Shown here: positions 22,066 to 35,000 of the stretch, one piece after another | Position numbering within the stretch: position 1 is the first letter of the stretch | How the letters are laid out: the number at the start of each line of letters is the position of its first letter | Source of the DNA: Epiperipatus broadwayi | Lineage: Eukaryota > Onychophora > Udeonychophora > Euonychophora > Peripatidae | NCBI GenBank assembly: GCA_028023455.1 | Contig: JAQFVV010000021.1 | Coordinates: 8,208,853 to 8,272,852, forward strand | DNA length: 64,000 bases | Direction of reading: 5' to 3' | The notes under the pieces: model-generated | Told to the model about the DNA's origin: nothing | The model's input: only the letters and a program-made list of their open reading frames with translations | The model's database searches: none | Program-made: the position numbers and the translations under genes

Positions 22066-24908
22066 ACTGTCTGTGCTTTGTAAAATAAATATTATGACAC
22101 GTATTATAAAATATAAGACTGATTTTTCTTGCTTTAGTAATTTTCTTTTCTTTTAATACATTTAAAGTATAGAGCCCAACTTCTCCCATCTTTATGATAT
22201 CTAACCTTAACTTTAACATTGTTCTGGATTTGACACCAAGTGATCAAAAAAATTTTAATAGCATTAATTTACCTATTCATGTGGCTGAAACTTTTTGGAG
22301 GATCATTACATGACATATATTTATTAACTTATGTGATAATTAAATATAGAAATGACATATGAAAGATATAAAATCATTTACTTTCTAATTTCCCAAGATT
22401 TGTGATCTTAAATTATTTACATTTATTTATTAAGGTTATCTTAATCATAAAAGCATCGAGGTGGAAAATGCTTCCCACCTCTGTCAAATCGCAATAATAG
22501 TATACTAAGAAAAATAACATTTTAAATCTTTCCAATCTGGCAAATGTACAATTTTGTAATAAACAATTTAATTAAATAAATGATGTTCCCTTTTAATGAC
22601 CATCTAATTTTAAACACATTTGGAGAGTTGGGGAATGAATTACTGGTATACTACATGACCAAACAAAAAACATATGTTACAATTATATAGAAAATCAATT
22701 CCGCCCCATTTTAGAATAAAAATTTTGTGAGTCTAATAGAAAATTACATGATTAGTTTGATAAAGAATCATGTACAAAGCAGATTAAATACATGGGTAAG
22801 TTAATTTTACAAATTTGCATTCAATTTTTATTTAATATTAATTATAGTTAATATACAACGGATATAGAAAATAAGTGAAAGGCAGCACTATTACCTTTGT
22901 ACTACTTTCTTGATTCCCTTCTTGGGTAACAGTTAATTATTCTTGATGTGGTTCAAAACTTAAAGGCAAGTAGTATAATTTTCCAAATCAAGTTCAGAGC
23001 ACAGTTAAATAGTTTATGATTTCAATTTAAGTTCAAAGAGGCATTTCAGTAGCAAGTGGTTCAGGAATAGACAAAAGAGAAGGCACAGTGGTTTTACTCC
23101 TCTCCCATAATTACAGCAACATGAAGTAAGTTAAAACAACTCTTTCTAAAATACAAAACCAAAGTAAAATACAATCAAATTTTTGCACCCTTCATATGAT
23201 CTTCTGGATATTTGGAATGCTCTTAGTGCCTGTAGCATGAAGTGCTGTGCAATTTTTGTACAATAGATATTTTTCCACAGGAAGTCCACCTTTGTTTCAT
23301 AAGTATTCTATGATAATGTGATCAGTCTGAAAAATTCTTGAATGATGTTTTAAATTCTATTTTAATATTCCTGAAAAATCTTTTCAATAGATTAATTTTC
23401 TGCTAATGGAAAATGTACTTTTATTAAAAGCAATTTTGATTTATCTGAGTAACAATAATTAATTTTCCCCTTTTTTCTTTGTTTTAAACCTCATAGTAAT
23501 GCTTCTAGAAATTTCCAACCTGATCACCTTATCTTGTGCCACCATTATTAATAAAATATACAAATTATTAAATACATATTTCCCAACTATAATGGTATAC
23601 AATACAATATGCTGTTACATTAATATAAATTTAAAATAAAAACTTAAGTTCATAAATAAAAATTGATTTATTAAAAAAGAAAAAACTTAACTTAAAAACT
23701 GAAAAGTGAAAGTTGTATGTAACGTATATATTGTTGCGCAGATGGAAAACTTAAACTATTTTAAGAAAAAAGTATTTGAAGGTTGTTTTTTTTTTTTAAA
23801 AAAGTAAAAATATAAAGATTGATATTTCGAAAATAAAAATAATGTTGATTTCTATAATCTTAGAAAATGGAAATGATTGTTTTTAAATGATTGTTCTAAA
23901 GCACACTAGCCCTTGGGGCACTCAAATAATTAAATGGTCAGATAAAAGAATAAAAAAAAATTAAATGACCAATGCAAGCATGAAACCACAGCATGGACCT
24001 TAAATGAAACATGAGAGAATTAGTGACATCTTTCTCATTGAATCTGAAGATTTGCTGATAAGAGGCTAATAAAAATATAAAAGCCAAAGAATTATTATTA
24101 TTGTTGTCAGAAAGCTGACTTTGAATCTACATGTTTTACGATGTAGAAGTCTGCAATAGATTTAATTCCTTGACAACCAGCTGAGACCTCCCTATGACAA
24201 TTATGGACCAAAAGGAATGGCAAGTAGTGGCTTCATTTTTTAAAGGAAACAAAGAACAAACAATCTACGTAAGTGATCACGAAGATGGACCTCTAAATCT
24301 GCAGAATCCGTAAAGTATAAACTTTTACCAATTGAACTTTCTTTTAAATAATTACAGTATAACTTCAATAAGTAATCAATCCAAAAAAAAGTAATATAAA
24401 TAAATGGACTCTTATCTGCCCAAGAATAGAACTTTAAATCAATTATAAATATTTATTTTTATATAAGTTTGCTATTTCAATCATTTCCATTTTTTATTGT
24501 TTATTTATGTTTGTATTTAACTAGGTTATTTATTTCTATCTGTTAACTAAAATGTATTAAATTTAAATTGAGTGTGGATAGCTATATAGATTCGTTAAGT
24601 TTATGTTAGTTTAAGGGGTTTTAATTTCGGGCTATTTGTCTCATAGTTAGGTCAATGCTGGTGGAGGGATATATGGGTATTTATATTAATGTAATGTGAA
24701 GCATGTTTAGCATACAGGTAAACATGCCCAACTGAATGCATGACCCCAAAGTTGTAGTCATTGCATTGCAATGGACACAGACATATTTCCTGCACCATTG
24801 ACCCTTTCTAGGTCTGTGGACAGAGATTATAAGTCAGCAGATAGACCACTCTTCTCCATACGTAGCAATCTTCTTTAATTAATTTATATACATGATTCCT
24901 TCACCAGA
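22066..24908. other. AT-rich spacer, nothing recognised
   Basis: No coding sequence, RNA gene or repeat partner was found by reading both strands. Confidence 0.45.
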
Positions 24909-25039
24909 CAGATGCACATTCCTGTACTGGATGAGGATCATGTCCTTCAAATAATATCATGCTTTCAGATGCACATTCCTGTACTGGATGAGGATCATGT
25001 CCTTCAAATAATATCATGCTGTCAGATGCACATTCCTGT
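24909..25039. repeat. 57-bp tandem repeat, about 2.3 units
   Basis: Units start at 24909, 24966 and 25023 (CAGATGCACATTCCTGT). The first two are virtually identical and the third is cut after about 17 bases. Confidence 0.95.
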
Positions 25040-26082
25040 CAGTGTGGTTTTATGCTAGCATCTTCATATTGCATTGGTTGCAACTATATATCTAAAAGCA
25101 GGCATTGGTTTGTCTACAAACTTTTAGTCTGAGATTGAATGATTTGTTTTGAAAAGTTATTAACTGTGGAATCTATGTAGCCTATCTATACTCAACATGC
25201 TAAAGTAAAATATTATTAAAATGTCCATCTGTGTGGAGTATTTAAAATTGTAATTTAAATTTAAAAATTAATGTTAAAATCTAAATATAAATTTTATTCC
25301 TCAATTTTAAATGTGCATTAATAAAATCTGTTGTGTTATTAGTACTGGCAGTGATCTAGTTTATTCTTTTTAATCTTTATTAAAAATATATTTTAATAAA
25401 TATGTTTTAAATATTTGTATCTCCATGAGCTAGTGGTAAGAGCAATTGGCCAATAAAATAAAAGTTGGATCTTTAACAGCACATATCTGCTTATTCTATA
25501 AATTTTCTAGGTACAAGTAGCCTAGTGGCACCCTGTAATGCAGATATGGTAAGACTCCTTTGATCTCCCACACCCCGACCAGTATACAACAAATCCATAT
25601 ACATCTTATTAATACAATAAAAGTGTGTGTATATTTTGATTAAATCTATCTCTCACACTATTAATTCACTTTCTTTCCCAAATCATTAACTTATTTCTAC
25701 AAAAATGGAATTAATATTAAAACAAAAAAATCCTGTGTAAATAGTGAGTACATGTACAAGCATGGAGAGATAGATTTTGAACCCTGTTGGATGGTACTAT
25801 AAGTGTTAATAATTGTGAAGCATAATCTGAGCTTCAGATTATTTGCTACATTAGATATATATACTTTATATATGTACTAAGTGAAGTTCACTCTCCAATG
25901 TAGCTTTTGTAAGTATACTAAATATGGCATATACATAAGGGGTATACATTTTAACTTCTAGCAAAAATATCTAGTGATATATATAAACTACAATTGTCCA
26001 GTTAATTTTAAGTATGATATAATCTTATATTTTCATTTATTGTATCAATCCTAAAAAAAATAAAAAATAATAGAAATTTTTT
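25040..26082. other. AT-rich spacer, nothing recognised
   Basis: A possible tRNA-like box A (GAGCTAGTGGTAAGAGC near 25427) has no convincing box B. No gene is seen. Confidence 0.4.
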
Positions 26083-26340
26083 TTTTATTAAATACTTTTA
26101 TTGACTGTGCAATAAAAAGAAAAAAAATATTATTTCAACTACAATTGGAGTTTATAGGGGGCAAAAATTAATTAAGCCAATCCTTATTTTTTTATAACAA
26201 GGGGATTGACTTAATTAATTTCTTCTTCCTCTCCTGTGCTTTTATTTCAAGTCAAATGTAAAAATTCCAATTGTGGTTGAACAAACAATTGTTTTTTCAT
26301 TTTTATTTTAGTGCATGGTTAATAAAAGCATTTAATTGAA
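26083..26340. mobile_element. Foldback MITE-like element bounded by TTAA
   Basis: The left half (about 26083-26190) and right half (about 26198-26340) are imperfect reverse complements. Outer blocks are TTAAATACTTTTATTGACTG and the inverse TTAAATGCTTTTATTAACCA; inner blocks are TTAATTAAGCCAATCC and its inverse. TTAA at both ends would fit a piggyBac-type target, but this is inference. There is no coding capacity. Confidence 0.6.
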
Positions 26341-26484
26341 AAAAATATACTTCTATTATTTACCCTTGTTTTAATGCCCTAAAAAGCTAGATATCTATTT
26401 ACTTTCTAAAAATGGATTATTATATTGATTTTTATAGATTGAATATCTTAAACAATGTTTAAAGCCTACTAAAAAAATTTAAGT

Positions 26485-26559
26485 TTATTCAGACCAAATT
26501 CAAACTCAGATCACAGGTATAGCTGATGTATGCACTACCACTGAATTGTAAAATCTTAA

Positions 26560-26598
<39 letters not shown>
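26485..26598 (-). repeat. tRNA-like SINE fragment followed by (TA)n
   Basis: On the minus strand CAGTGGTAGTGCATACATC (box A-like) and GAGTTTGAATTTGG (box B-like) suggest an old SINE head at about 26485-26550. A (TA)n run occupies 26559-26598. Confidence 0.45.
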
Positions 26599-26601
<3 letters not shown>

Positions 26602-27722
26602 TAAATTTGTATTATATATGTTAAATTAAATGTTTTTATTGAATTATTATAATGTAAATAAATCAAAGTGTATAACTTTTTCCATGCAAATATCTAAAGA
26701 TAATTTCATTTTTTGATGTTATTAGGACACCATCAATTACTAAATATGGCCCTAAGCCTAAAAAACTTTGTTTTAGTAAAGTTGTATTAGTTTTATGATT
26801 GTTGATAGTAATTGATGATTTCCTACAAATGTCAAAAAATAATGTATTATTTACATAGAAATATTCCTACATTTTACTTTATATATATATATATATGTGT
26901 GTGTATGTGTGTTTCGTAGTAAGTTCAATAAATAGTGCTTCTATGATTGTACTCACATATAAGCAGAATCACAATGCAATTTTAGTGGCTACTATATTTA
27001 TCAGCATATAGAACACAGTGGTGATAAGACATGCCCATTTTTAATACACATTTTTTAAAGAGCAAATATTTTTTTACATCTTTTCATGAATTTCCATTAT
27101 GATTTCCTTTACTAATATTGCAGTTATTTATGTCTACAAAAATGTAAATAGGAAACACTGTAATTTGGTATCTTTTAATCTTCATCCTTAAAGCACATAA
27201 ATTCATCTCCAGAGCTAAATAGAGAATCACTTGAAGTCTCTTCTTCAGAAACTGAGTCTTCATATTACAAGCCATCTTTCATACCATCAAGTAGTTATCA
27301 ATTCCATATTTCTTACATTATTTTACAACTGCCTCATGTTTCACAGCATGCCATTAAGTTTTGATCCATTCTCAAATCTGAAAAATGTGAGACCTCTTTC
27401 TTTTTTCTGATGGTATCACTTCAAAATCTGTAGATTATCTCCAACTGCTCGGATTTCTCATTCATGAATATTTTAAATGGTTTATTAATGCAGACATCTA
27501 AAGACTGAAATTGGATCATAAGACCATCTGAAATTATAGCCGATCAATTTTTCAGTTGGTTAATTTTATTTTTCACAACTTTTGTTACTCTGAAACTGGT
27601 CATATATTAACAAAATAAGTCTTTTTAATGATTCATCAAGATGCCTAGACCACATGTTGACTATCCACAACTTCATCCCTCTTCACCCATTTAACCTTTA
27701 GAATGAACATGCACAAACACTC

Positions 27723-27767
<45 letters not shown>

Positions 27768-28740
27768 CATGTGTATATATATATATATACTAATATATAA
27801 ACCAGAAGTTTAAAACTGACTGAAATTTCAACTCATAATTTTGATAACCATTTTATAAAATGTTCCCCATATTTTAAGCATATTTTGAGGGAATAAAAGT
27901 TTGTCCTGTTTGCTGGAAAATAAAATAATTTTGATAGTTTTATAATTTTTTACTTCACTTAATGTTACCTGAATTTCAAAAAAGTTTTTTCTTTATTCAA
28001 ACCTGGAGTAATGTTTTCACTCTTATGACAACATTCTTCAAATAGGTTCTCCAACATCTAATAGGAGTCATCCATAATCACAATAGTTTGCAATAATCAA
28101 TTAGTTTAAGATCTACTTAGATACCAAACTGTCCATTAATATATTCTCTCTGATTAATAATTGACATTCATAAAAAGCATTTATCATTGCTTTCTAAACG
28201 TTATTCAACTTGAAAATGCTTTGGAAACTGGTTTTTCAATTTTTACAATACTTTTACCAAAAAGATATAGAATGTTTTAAGATTACGTAATCAATCCGGC
28301 AACCTTATATTTCAGAGATTTAACAATCTACCATTGTACAAAACTAAGAATGACATGTAATAACTTTATTATGAGCTATAGCTATAGTTTTGTATTCTTT
28401 TATTATACTTTTTTTCCAGAATTATTAGATATAAATTCAAATTTGGTAACTTAAAACACAACATAATCATCACTGCTTTTATGTTAAGTTTCTTGATTTT
28501 TTAATTTGTAATTTGTTAGTTATTTTTCGATGTTTATTTATGGAATAAGGATGTAACTTTTTTATATGGTATCTTATAAAAAATAATGTTATGTCTTAAA
28601 ATTACCTTTAATTTCACCATTAAGAATTATTTCTCCAACATAATATATTTAGATTTATTTTATAATTTCATTATAATTTGTTTTTAGTTTATTACTTTAT
28701 AGATATAATAAACACCTCCACACTTCCTCATTCTTTTCAA
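26599..28740. other. AT-rich spacer with dinucleotide runs
   Basis: Contains (AT)/(GT) runs at about 26880-26912 and 27722-27791. The 63-residue minus frame at 27084-27275 matches nothing I recognise. Confidence 0.45.
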
Positions 28741-28860
28741 ATTCATATAAATAAAGATATAATAAAAGACAAATGACCCCAAGATGCATTTCGTGCTGAA
28801 CCAGCACTCATCAATTGGCCTAGGTCACTATCTCTGATATATATATATATCTATTATATG
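28741..28860 (-). repeat. Hammerhead family F fragment (copy 1)
   Basis: Similar to parts of 46000-46310 and 46460-46760 on the same strand, sharing the GATAAATGA...GCATTTCGTGC region, the CACTCATCAATTGG box and the following ATCAGAGATAGTG-like block. It carries the clearest ribozyme fold of the family. Confidence 0.65.
28779..28818 (-). ncRNA. Hammerhead ribozyme-like motif, family F
   Basis: Stem I CCAA (28818-28815) pairs with UUGG (28782-28779). UUGAUGA (28814-28808) differs from CUGAUGA only at its first base. Stem II is a perfect six-pair GUGCUG/CAGCAC hairpin with a GUU loop. GAAAU (28792-28788) follows, then the GC loop of a two-pair stem III and the cleavage triplet AUC (28785-28783). 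The C-to-U change at the first core position should cripple cleavage, but the architecture is unmistakable. Confidence 0.75.
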
Positions 28861-28876
28861 CAAAGTATTTATCTAG

Positions 28877-29022
28877 AATAAATTGTTACATTTTCATTTA
28901 CCATTGTCAAACTCCCTCCATTCTCAACTTTGATGCCATCCATATCATATAAATACTGGATGGCATCAAAATTGTGAGTGGAGGGAGTTTGGCAATGGTA
29001 AATGAAAATGTAACAATTTATT
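28877..29022. repeat. Inverted repeat with 66-bp arms and 14-base loop
   Basis: Arms 28877-28942 and 28957-29022 are reverse complements with only a few mismatches (blocks TGATGCCATCCA, ACTCCCTCCA, TTTTCATTTACCATTG). The only unpaired part is the short loop. No coding. It lies about 60 bases from the family F ribozyme. Confidence 0.9.
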
Positions 29023-31484
29023 ACTTTACTGAAAAGCAATTTTGAATAAAATTGCTAAGATTTTTATTTCTTTATGAGGTGTTCTATAATTATATTCAAA
29101 TGATTAGGTAATCAGTAAGTATACAATCACCGAGTTTTGTAGGTAATATATTGAGATACAATCCAGGAACCCTTAGTTTAATTCCATCAATCTTTCCCTG
29201 TGCTAAAACATAGACGACTTTATAATAATGTTCAAATCTTTTAAAGAGATTTTATTTTCTCCCTACTTTATATTTTCTAGCTTAAATGTTTATATTTCAT
29301 TATATTCTTTTTTATGAATATCAAAATCAAAACTTTAATAAATATATTAATTTTTGCTTTTCTGATTTTATTATTTATAATTTGTTAGTTTTTGACAATT
29401 TTTTTAAACACCATGGCAACACATTTTACATTTAATTTTTTGAATAATACAAAGAGCACTATTGATGAAGCTTTATCTTATTAAATAAAATAAAAATGCA
29501 TTATTAAAAACACACATTGAGTTAAATATATTTTAGCATATTAAAATTAGTATTCCTGGATCAATCTCTTTTAACAATTGTTGCCGGCAATGATTAAAAT
29601 TTCTCCCATTTTTTATGTCATTTCAAAAAGTCTGTTCTTTCTTAATTAATTAAAATACTTTTAAATTTGTAAAGATACCAAAGTTTGCTTATTTATATGA
29701 AATGTATAATGAAATTGAATTCTGTTAAAATAATGCTATTGTTCTCTTTTCTATTAATGGTTTTAACTTATTAATTGAATTTCATTTAATTTTCTAAATT
29801 GATAAATGATTGTATAAACGAATTTTAAAAAAGACTATGTTATGAGAAGTGAAAGGAAATTAATTTTCCAAATAATTATTCAGTTTTAAAAATAAATTTG
29901 AAAATTTTTATTCAGCTTATCAATACCTTATTTAAAATTATTATATGCATTTTTGTCGGTGATTCACACATAATATAATTGTAATTTATGTGAGATTTAT
30001 TGAAAATTTTCACAAAATTAAAACTGAAAATTCTTAGTAATTTCAACAAAAAAGTTTCATTTTAATATCTTTGACAACTTTTGTTGAAATAAATCTAAAA
30101 AATTTCATTTATAAAATTAAAAAAAAAAAAAAGATGAAAGTGAAATTTTATCAATTGCAATTTTGAATTTTCTTAATGGCAGATCTGTCAGGAAAGAAGA
30201 ATAGATATGTAAAGAAGAGCTGTGAAAATTATATAGAATTAAAAAATTAATCAGTTTTATTATAACATCTATGAAATAAACTGGTAAATGTCTGTACAAT
30301 AAATTTTTAAATTGACAATTTAGAAATTGGAAAATTTGCTCTTTGGACAGTTAATGTTTCAATCCAGGAAGTCATTAACCATTAACAATGTATTTGTGAC
30401 AATCAGATTTGCAATTCAGAAAATTTTAAATTTATCCAATCACCATCTTTATGCAGAAACTATAAATAACGAAAACAGTAAATAATTTTTATAGGTCAAG
30501 AAATAATTATAATATCATGAGTAAATGTAATATTAAATCAGAGCAGTGTTCATACTGATATTATTTTCTAAATAGTCTTTAAAATCTTTATAGCTAACTT
30601 ATATTTATACACACACATACATTGTTAAGTTTTTAATAAAAATCACAGGAATTTTAGTGGTGTAAAAAGTTAATTAAAGCCTATTATGCAGTCTAAATAT
30701 TGATTTTCTAGATTAACTTATATAATTTGGGTACTTTTTATTTACCAGTAATGATGATCAAATAATATATCTTGATCACAATACCATTTTTTGCAATACT
30801 TCAACTTGCTTTCAGACTATGCACGATAGCACATATATACAATCAATCAGTGAAAATAATAATAATAATAATTATACATAACATAGTCAACAAGGTATCC
30901 CATGAAATTTGATTACACATTTTACTATTTAATAACATTTTCTTCCAATTTTAGTATGCTTAGGTTATTTAATATAAAATTTAAAAACTCCTTACTTTTG
31001 CGGAACATAAGCTAGAAGCTAGTCTCAGGGTATGGATGATGCACTATTGTATAAAAATGATTGAGCATTACCATCTAGCATCTATGGATTACTAAAGTTT
31101 ACAATAGAAGGTATAAATGTATTAAGATTGGAATACTAATAATACATCATAGTGATAATTTGATACATCCTTCTTCATTTAATGCATTTATTTTGATTAA
31201 TTAAAAAAATGAATTGAATATTAAATGAAAGACAATCTAGTATAAATACAGAGTATGCTATGATTTAAGAACTGTATATGCATTAAAAGTGATAAAATTG
31301 AGTCATAATCCTATTAATTTTAATATCTTGCTAATCCATCACTATAGTAATTCACACATATCAATATGACCTAGAAACATTGGAAGAGAGAAATTGAGTT
31401 ACAATCCAAAAACTTTTGAGACAGAAGTTCATTACATGATTACTATTTTTTTTATGTTTGCTGATAACTGTTATTAAAGCAGGA
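29023..31484. other. AT-rich spacer with a possible family B relic
   Basis: No gene. Near 30995-31085 an AAGCTAGAAGCTAGTCTCAGG ... TCTAGCATCTATGGATTAC order recalls a decayed family B unit, but it is too diverged to be sure. Confidence 0.35.
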
Positions 31485-31945
31485 AAAACTCACTATACAT
31501 ATTGCCACACACAGCAAGCTAGACTAATCAATAGGTACCAGAAGGCTTGTACATAAAATCCCCATCTAGGATCTATTCATCCATTATCCCCAGATTAGTT
31601 TCTGGCTTGTGGCCAAGCTTGGAAATTAAGTGCTGAACTTAAAAACAGGCAAAACTCACTATACATATTGCCACACACAGCAAGCTAAACTAATCAATAG
31701 GTGCCAGAAGGGTTGTGCATAAAATTCCAATCTAGAACCTACTCATCCATTATCCCCAGATTAGTTTCTGGCTTGTGGCCAAGGCTCCTCACTGATGAAG
31801 GCCACAAACCAGAAACTAGTTTGGGGATATTGGATGAGTAGGCCTTAGATGGGGGATTTTATGCACAAGCCTTCTGGCACCCATTGATTAGTCTAGCTTG
31901 CTATGTGTGGCAATATGTATAGTGAGTTTTTCCTGTTTTAACTTC
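31485..31945. repeat. Foldback repeat of hammerhead family B (copy 2)
   Basis: Two minus-oriented pieces (about 31481-31614 and 31646-31783) each end at TGGCTTGTGGCC, inside what would be ribozyme stem II. They are followed by a plus-oriented unit (31784-31945) with the full core. The outer ends carry AAAACTCACTATACATATTG and its inverse. The two minus pieces are a tandem pair with a short unique linker. Confidence 0.85.
31787..31826 (+). ncRNA. Hammerhead ribozyme-like motif, family B (copy 2)
   Basis: CCUCA/UGGGG stem I, CUGAUGA at 31792-31798, GAAAC at 31812-31816 and cleavage triplet GUU instead of GUC. Stem II is weakened (GGCCACAAACC), so activity is less likely than at 14674. Confidence 0.65.
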
Positions 31946-33366
31946 ATCACCTAATTTCCAAGCTAATTTTATTACTATATTAAATGTCTTATTAATTATT
32001 TCCTTTTTATCACTTTACTTCATTTCTGTGTAATCTGAACAAACAATAATTGAATGATTTGTAGCTTAAAAAGTTATGTGACATTGTGAATCCAGAGCTC
32101 ACTGAGTTGAGTTTTGATTATTAAACCCACCAATCTACTACTCCATTGTGAAGTACTATTGTCTGATAAAACATGTAAAAACAATATATTTTTCCCCGGG
32201 GGGGGGAAGAGGGATTTCCCCTTTTTTTTTTAATTAAAAAAACTAACCCTTTTTCGCGGTTTTGGTATATCCATATATATATATATATATATATATATTG
32301 CATACTGATTTTATAATCCATTCAAAGATTAATAAACAATCCAACATAGTCACATCAACAACTTATTCTTAGTTTTATTCAATGACCTCTATAAAGGAAT
32401 AGAAGTAAGATAGTTATGATGGCTGATCTTTTAAATCAAAAACTTTTATCTTGTGCCTTGAATTGATGGTATTGTTTTGACTTAATAAAACAGTGGTTGA
32501 ATATTAATCTTGATTATAACATAATAATGCACCATTGGAAAAGTTTATATATATACCAGATGTACCCCATCTTGTAAAAACCTGTGGGTTTTTTTAAATA
32601 GTTGTTTTAACAATTTTGTTTTAACAATTTTGTTTTAGGATATTTAAGGTAAATGAAACAAATATTTTAATATAAATATATTTCTGAATTTTAATACACT
32701 TTTAAATATACCTGTTATATTTGACAGCTTTACAGTACAAATATATATTTACTATACCTTTTGGATAAAAAATATTTTTTTTTCCAGTTTTTTGGCACTG
32801 ACGTGACTAATCGTAATAGTTATTTTAGCAATACCATTTATTAATGCTGGAATACAAAAATGCTGCCTTTTGAACCTATAGTTTTCATATAATTTTTTTT
32901 ATTAAATATAATATTTGCTTTAACAATATTTTTAATATTTAATGTAAATATGTTTTTTTATTAAATAATGATCAGTATGTCATTCATCTGAACTAAATTA
33001 AGGAATTGACAGATTATGAAATCATGAAACACCTTAATGCTGAATTATGAATTGGCATTCGTGTTTGTTTTTTTCAGCTGCCTGGAAACATTACCATGAA
33101 ATACATAGTCTATATCTCTGAAATTAAAAGCACATGTAATGATGTTTTTCTCAGCAGTTTTTATTTAATGGCAGAATTAATTCCTTTGCATACACATAGT
33201 GGTTGTGAATTTGGCATGTGACAATGGATGAACATTCATACATTCACCAATCAGACAACAGATAAAATACAGATTTTATATAAAAGATGAAAGCAATAAT
33301 GTGATAGCTTCTATTGATCTTGAATGTTTAACTACAATAGATTAAAACATTTAAATGTCCAAATAT
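31946..33366. other. AT-rich spacer with an odd homopolymer patch
   Basis: No gene. At about 32192-32235 runs of C, G and T (a CCCC-GGGGGGGGG patch followed by TTTCCCC and ten T) stand out from the AT background and could be a sequencing or assembly fault. A (TA)n run lies at 32273-32299. Confidence 0.5.
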
Positions 33367-33546
33367 TATTAGTATTATTATTATCATTACTACTACTACT
33401 ACTATTACTACTGCTACTGCTACTGCTGCTGATATTGCTGCTACTGCTGCTGCTGCTACTGCTATTGCTACTGCTACTGCTACTGCTACTGTTACTACTA
33501 CTACCACTACTACTAGTAATTCTACTACTACTACTGCTGCTGCTGT
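33367..33546. repeat. Compound (TAC/TGC)n trinucleotide repeat
   Basis: About 60 copies of TAC, TGC and TAT-type trinucleotides with interruptions. It reads as poly-Leu, poly-Ser or poly-Val/Ala in three frames; none is a gene. Confidence 0.97.
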
Positions 33547-33649
33547 CACTAGATTTAGATATTTTAATTATTTTCAAACTTACAAAAAATACTCTATCCC
33601 AGAACCATATACTATAACCTTCAGTGAGCATTGAAAACTAAATGGTATG

Positions 33650-33930
33650 ACCATGTGCAGTTTGATACAGTGGTAGAGTGTTAAAATTCTGGATCATAAG
33701 GTTTCAGAATCAATTCCAGTTTTTGATATTTCCAATGCTACAACTTTTTTTGAGAAATAAAGGCATTTAATTATTCATTTATTTATTTTGTCCTACAACA
33801 TGTAATGCAGTGCTAAAACATCAGCCTCTGGATTGTAAGGTTTCCAAACCAACTGTGTTTTTTATTATTCTGGTACATCAAAATTCTATGAACTATTGAG
33901 AAATAAAATCATTTCATTACTTAACTTTCA
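33650..33930 (+). repeat. Tandem dimer of a tRNA-like SINE
   Basis: Two units of roughly 150 bases share CAGTGNTA..., TCTGGATNNTAAGGTTTC with a following box B-like stretch, and GAGAAATAAANNCATTTNATTA. The first is at about 33660-33790, the second at 33805-33930. The heads resemble a tRNA A-box/B-box but are worn. Confidence 0.5.
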
Positions 33931-34259
33931 CTATTATTTACACCCAAATAAGATTTTGATCAGTGAAGATTTGGGAAATTACAGCTGCACATTCAGAAGA
34001 CCTTGTAACTATATTATACCATCAGATTAATACCCTAAAACTTGAAATCACCCCATACTTTTTTTAATCCAAGTCAACTTGTGTAATTAGTTAATAAGCT
34101 ATAAGCAAAAGCTATTTAATAAGCTATAAGCAAAAGCAGGTCTTCCCTCTAGTGTCATTTATTGGAAGTTTGGGTAATCAGTGATTACCACCAAATAGTG
34201 CATTTAAATCCTCAAACCCAGATTGATTTTTGCTTTATCACTGAGAACATAGATACACT

Positions 34260-35000
34260 ACATCATGCTAAAAAGAAAGAAAGAGATGTTTAATGTTGCA
34301 AACAAATAAATTGAGTGATTTTGTGTTGATATATTTGATAAGTTAGACACATCATACATTCGCTGAATGATAGATAACATTAATATATTAATTACCTCAG
34401 ATAATAAATAGCGATGGAGTAAACTGAATTGAATGATTTACTTATCCCATTATAAATGTTGGAAATAGGCTGCAATGGATAATTATAGAATAAATAAAAT
34501 GGATTATTGCTCCTAATACAGATATTGAAAATGAACTGTAACCTGTATGTGATACTTTGTTTGGTGATAATTAATTACTCACTTATACAAAGATCACTAT
34601 TCCGTATATAGAGATGTATTTCTGTTCCTGATGCAGATTTTCAAAACAAGTGGATAAATTTGTATGACACTGTATTTGATAATATCGTTACCTCAAGCTT
34701 ATAACAGATAGTTTTAAAGTAAACAGAGTAGATTACAGCTCCTGGTCCTGTGTTTTTGAAATAAGCTGGTAAATTCAACTAATGCTTTGATTGGTGTTTT
34801 TTGGTTAATCAAACTTACAATATATAGTTGTAGACTAAATAGGATAGGTTAGAGAAAGGCATATACAATTTTGCTTGATGTCAGTGAATTACTCAAGCTT
34901 CCAAGGGATAATTGTAGAGATAATAAAAGAGTGGATTGTAGTTTTTAATGAAGATGCTGAAAATAAATTGGGGAAAATCATCAGATATTTTATTGGTATA
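34260..35000. repeat. Degenerate ~116-bp minisatellite, about six units
   Basis: Units recur at about 34470, 34580, 34701, 34817 and 34900, each with AGATAATTNTAGANTAAA, a GNTGGATTNNNGNTCCT block, then GATTTTGAAAATAANCTGG and GATACTTTGTTTGGT-like ends. Identity between units is only about 65-75 percent, so it is old. Confidence 0.6.

Noticed and set aside
33324-33631. Three overlapping long frames reading poly-Leu, poly-Ser and poly-Val/Ala
   Set aside because: All are translations of one compound TAC/TGC trinucleotide repeat.
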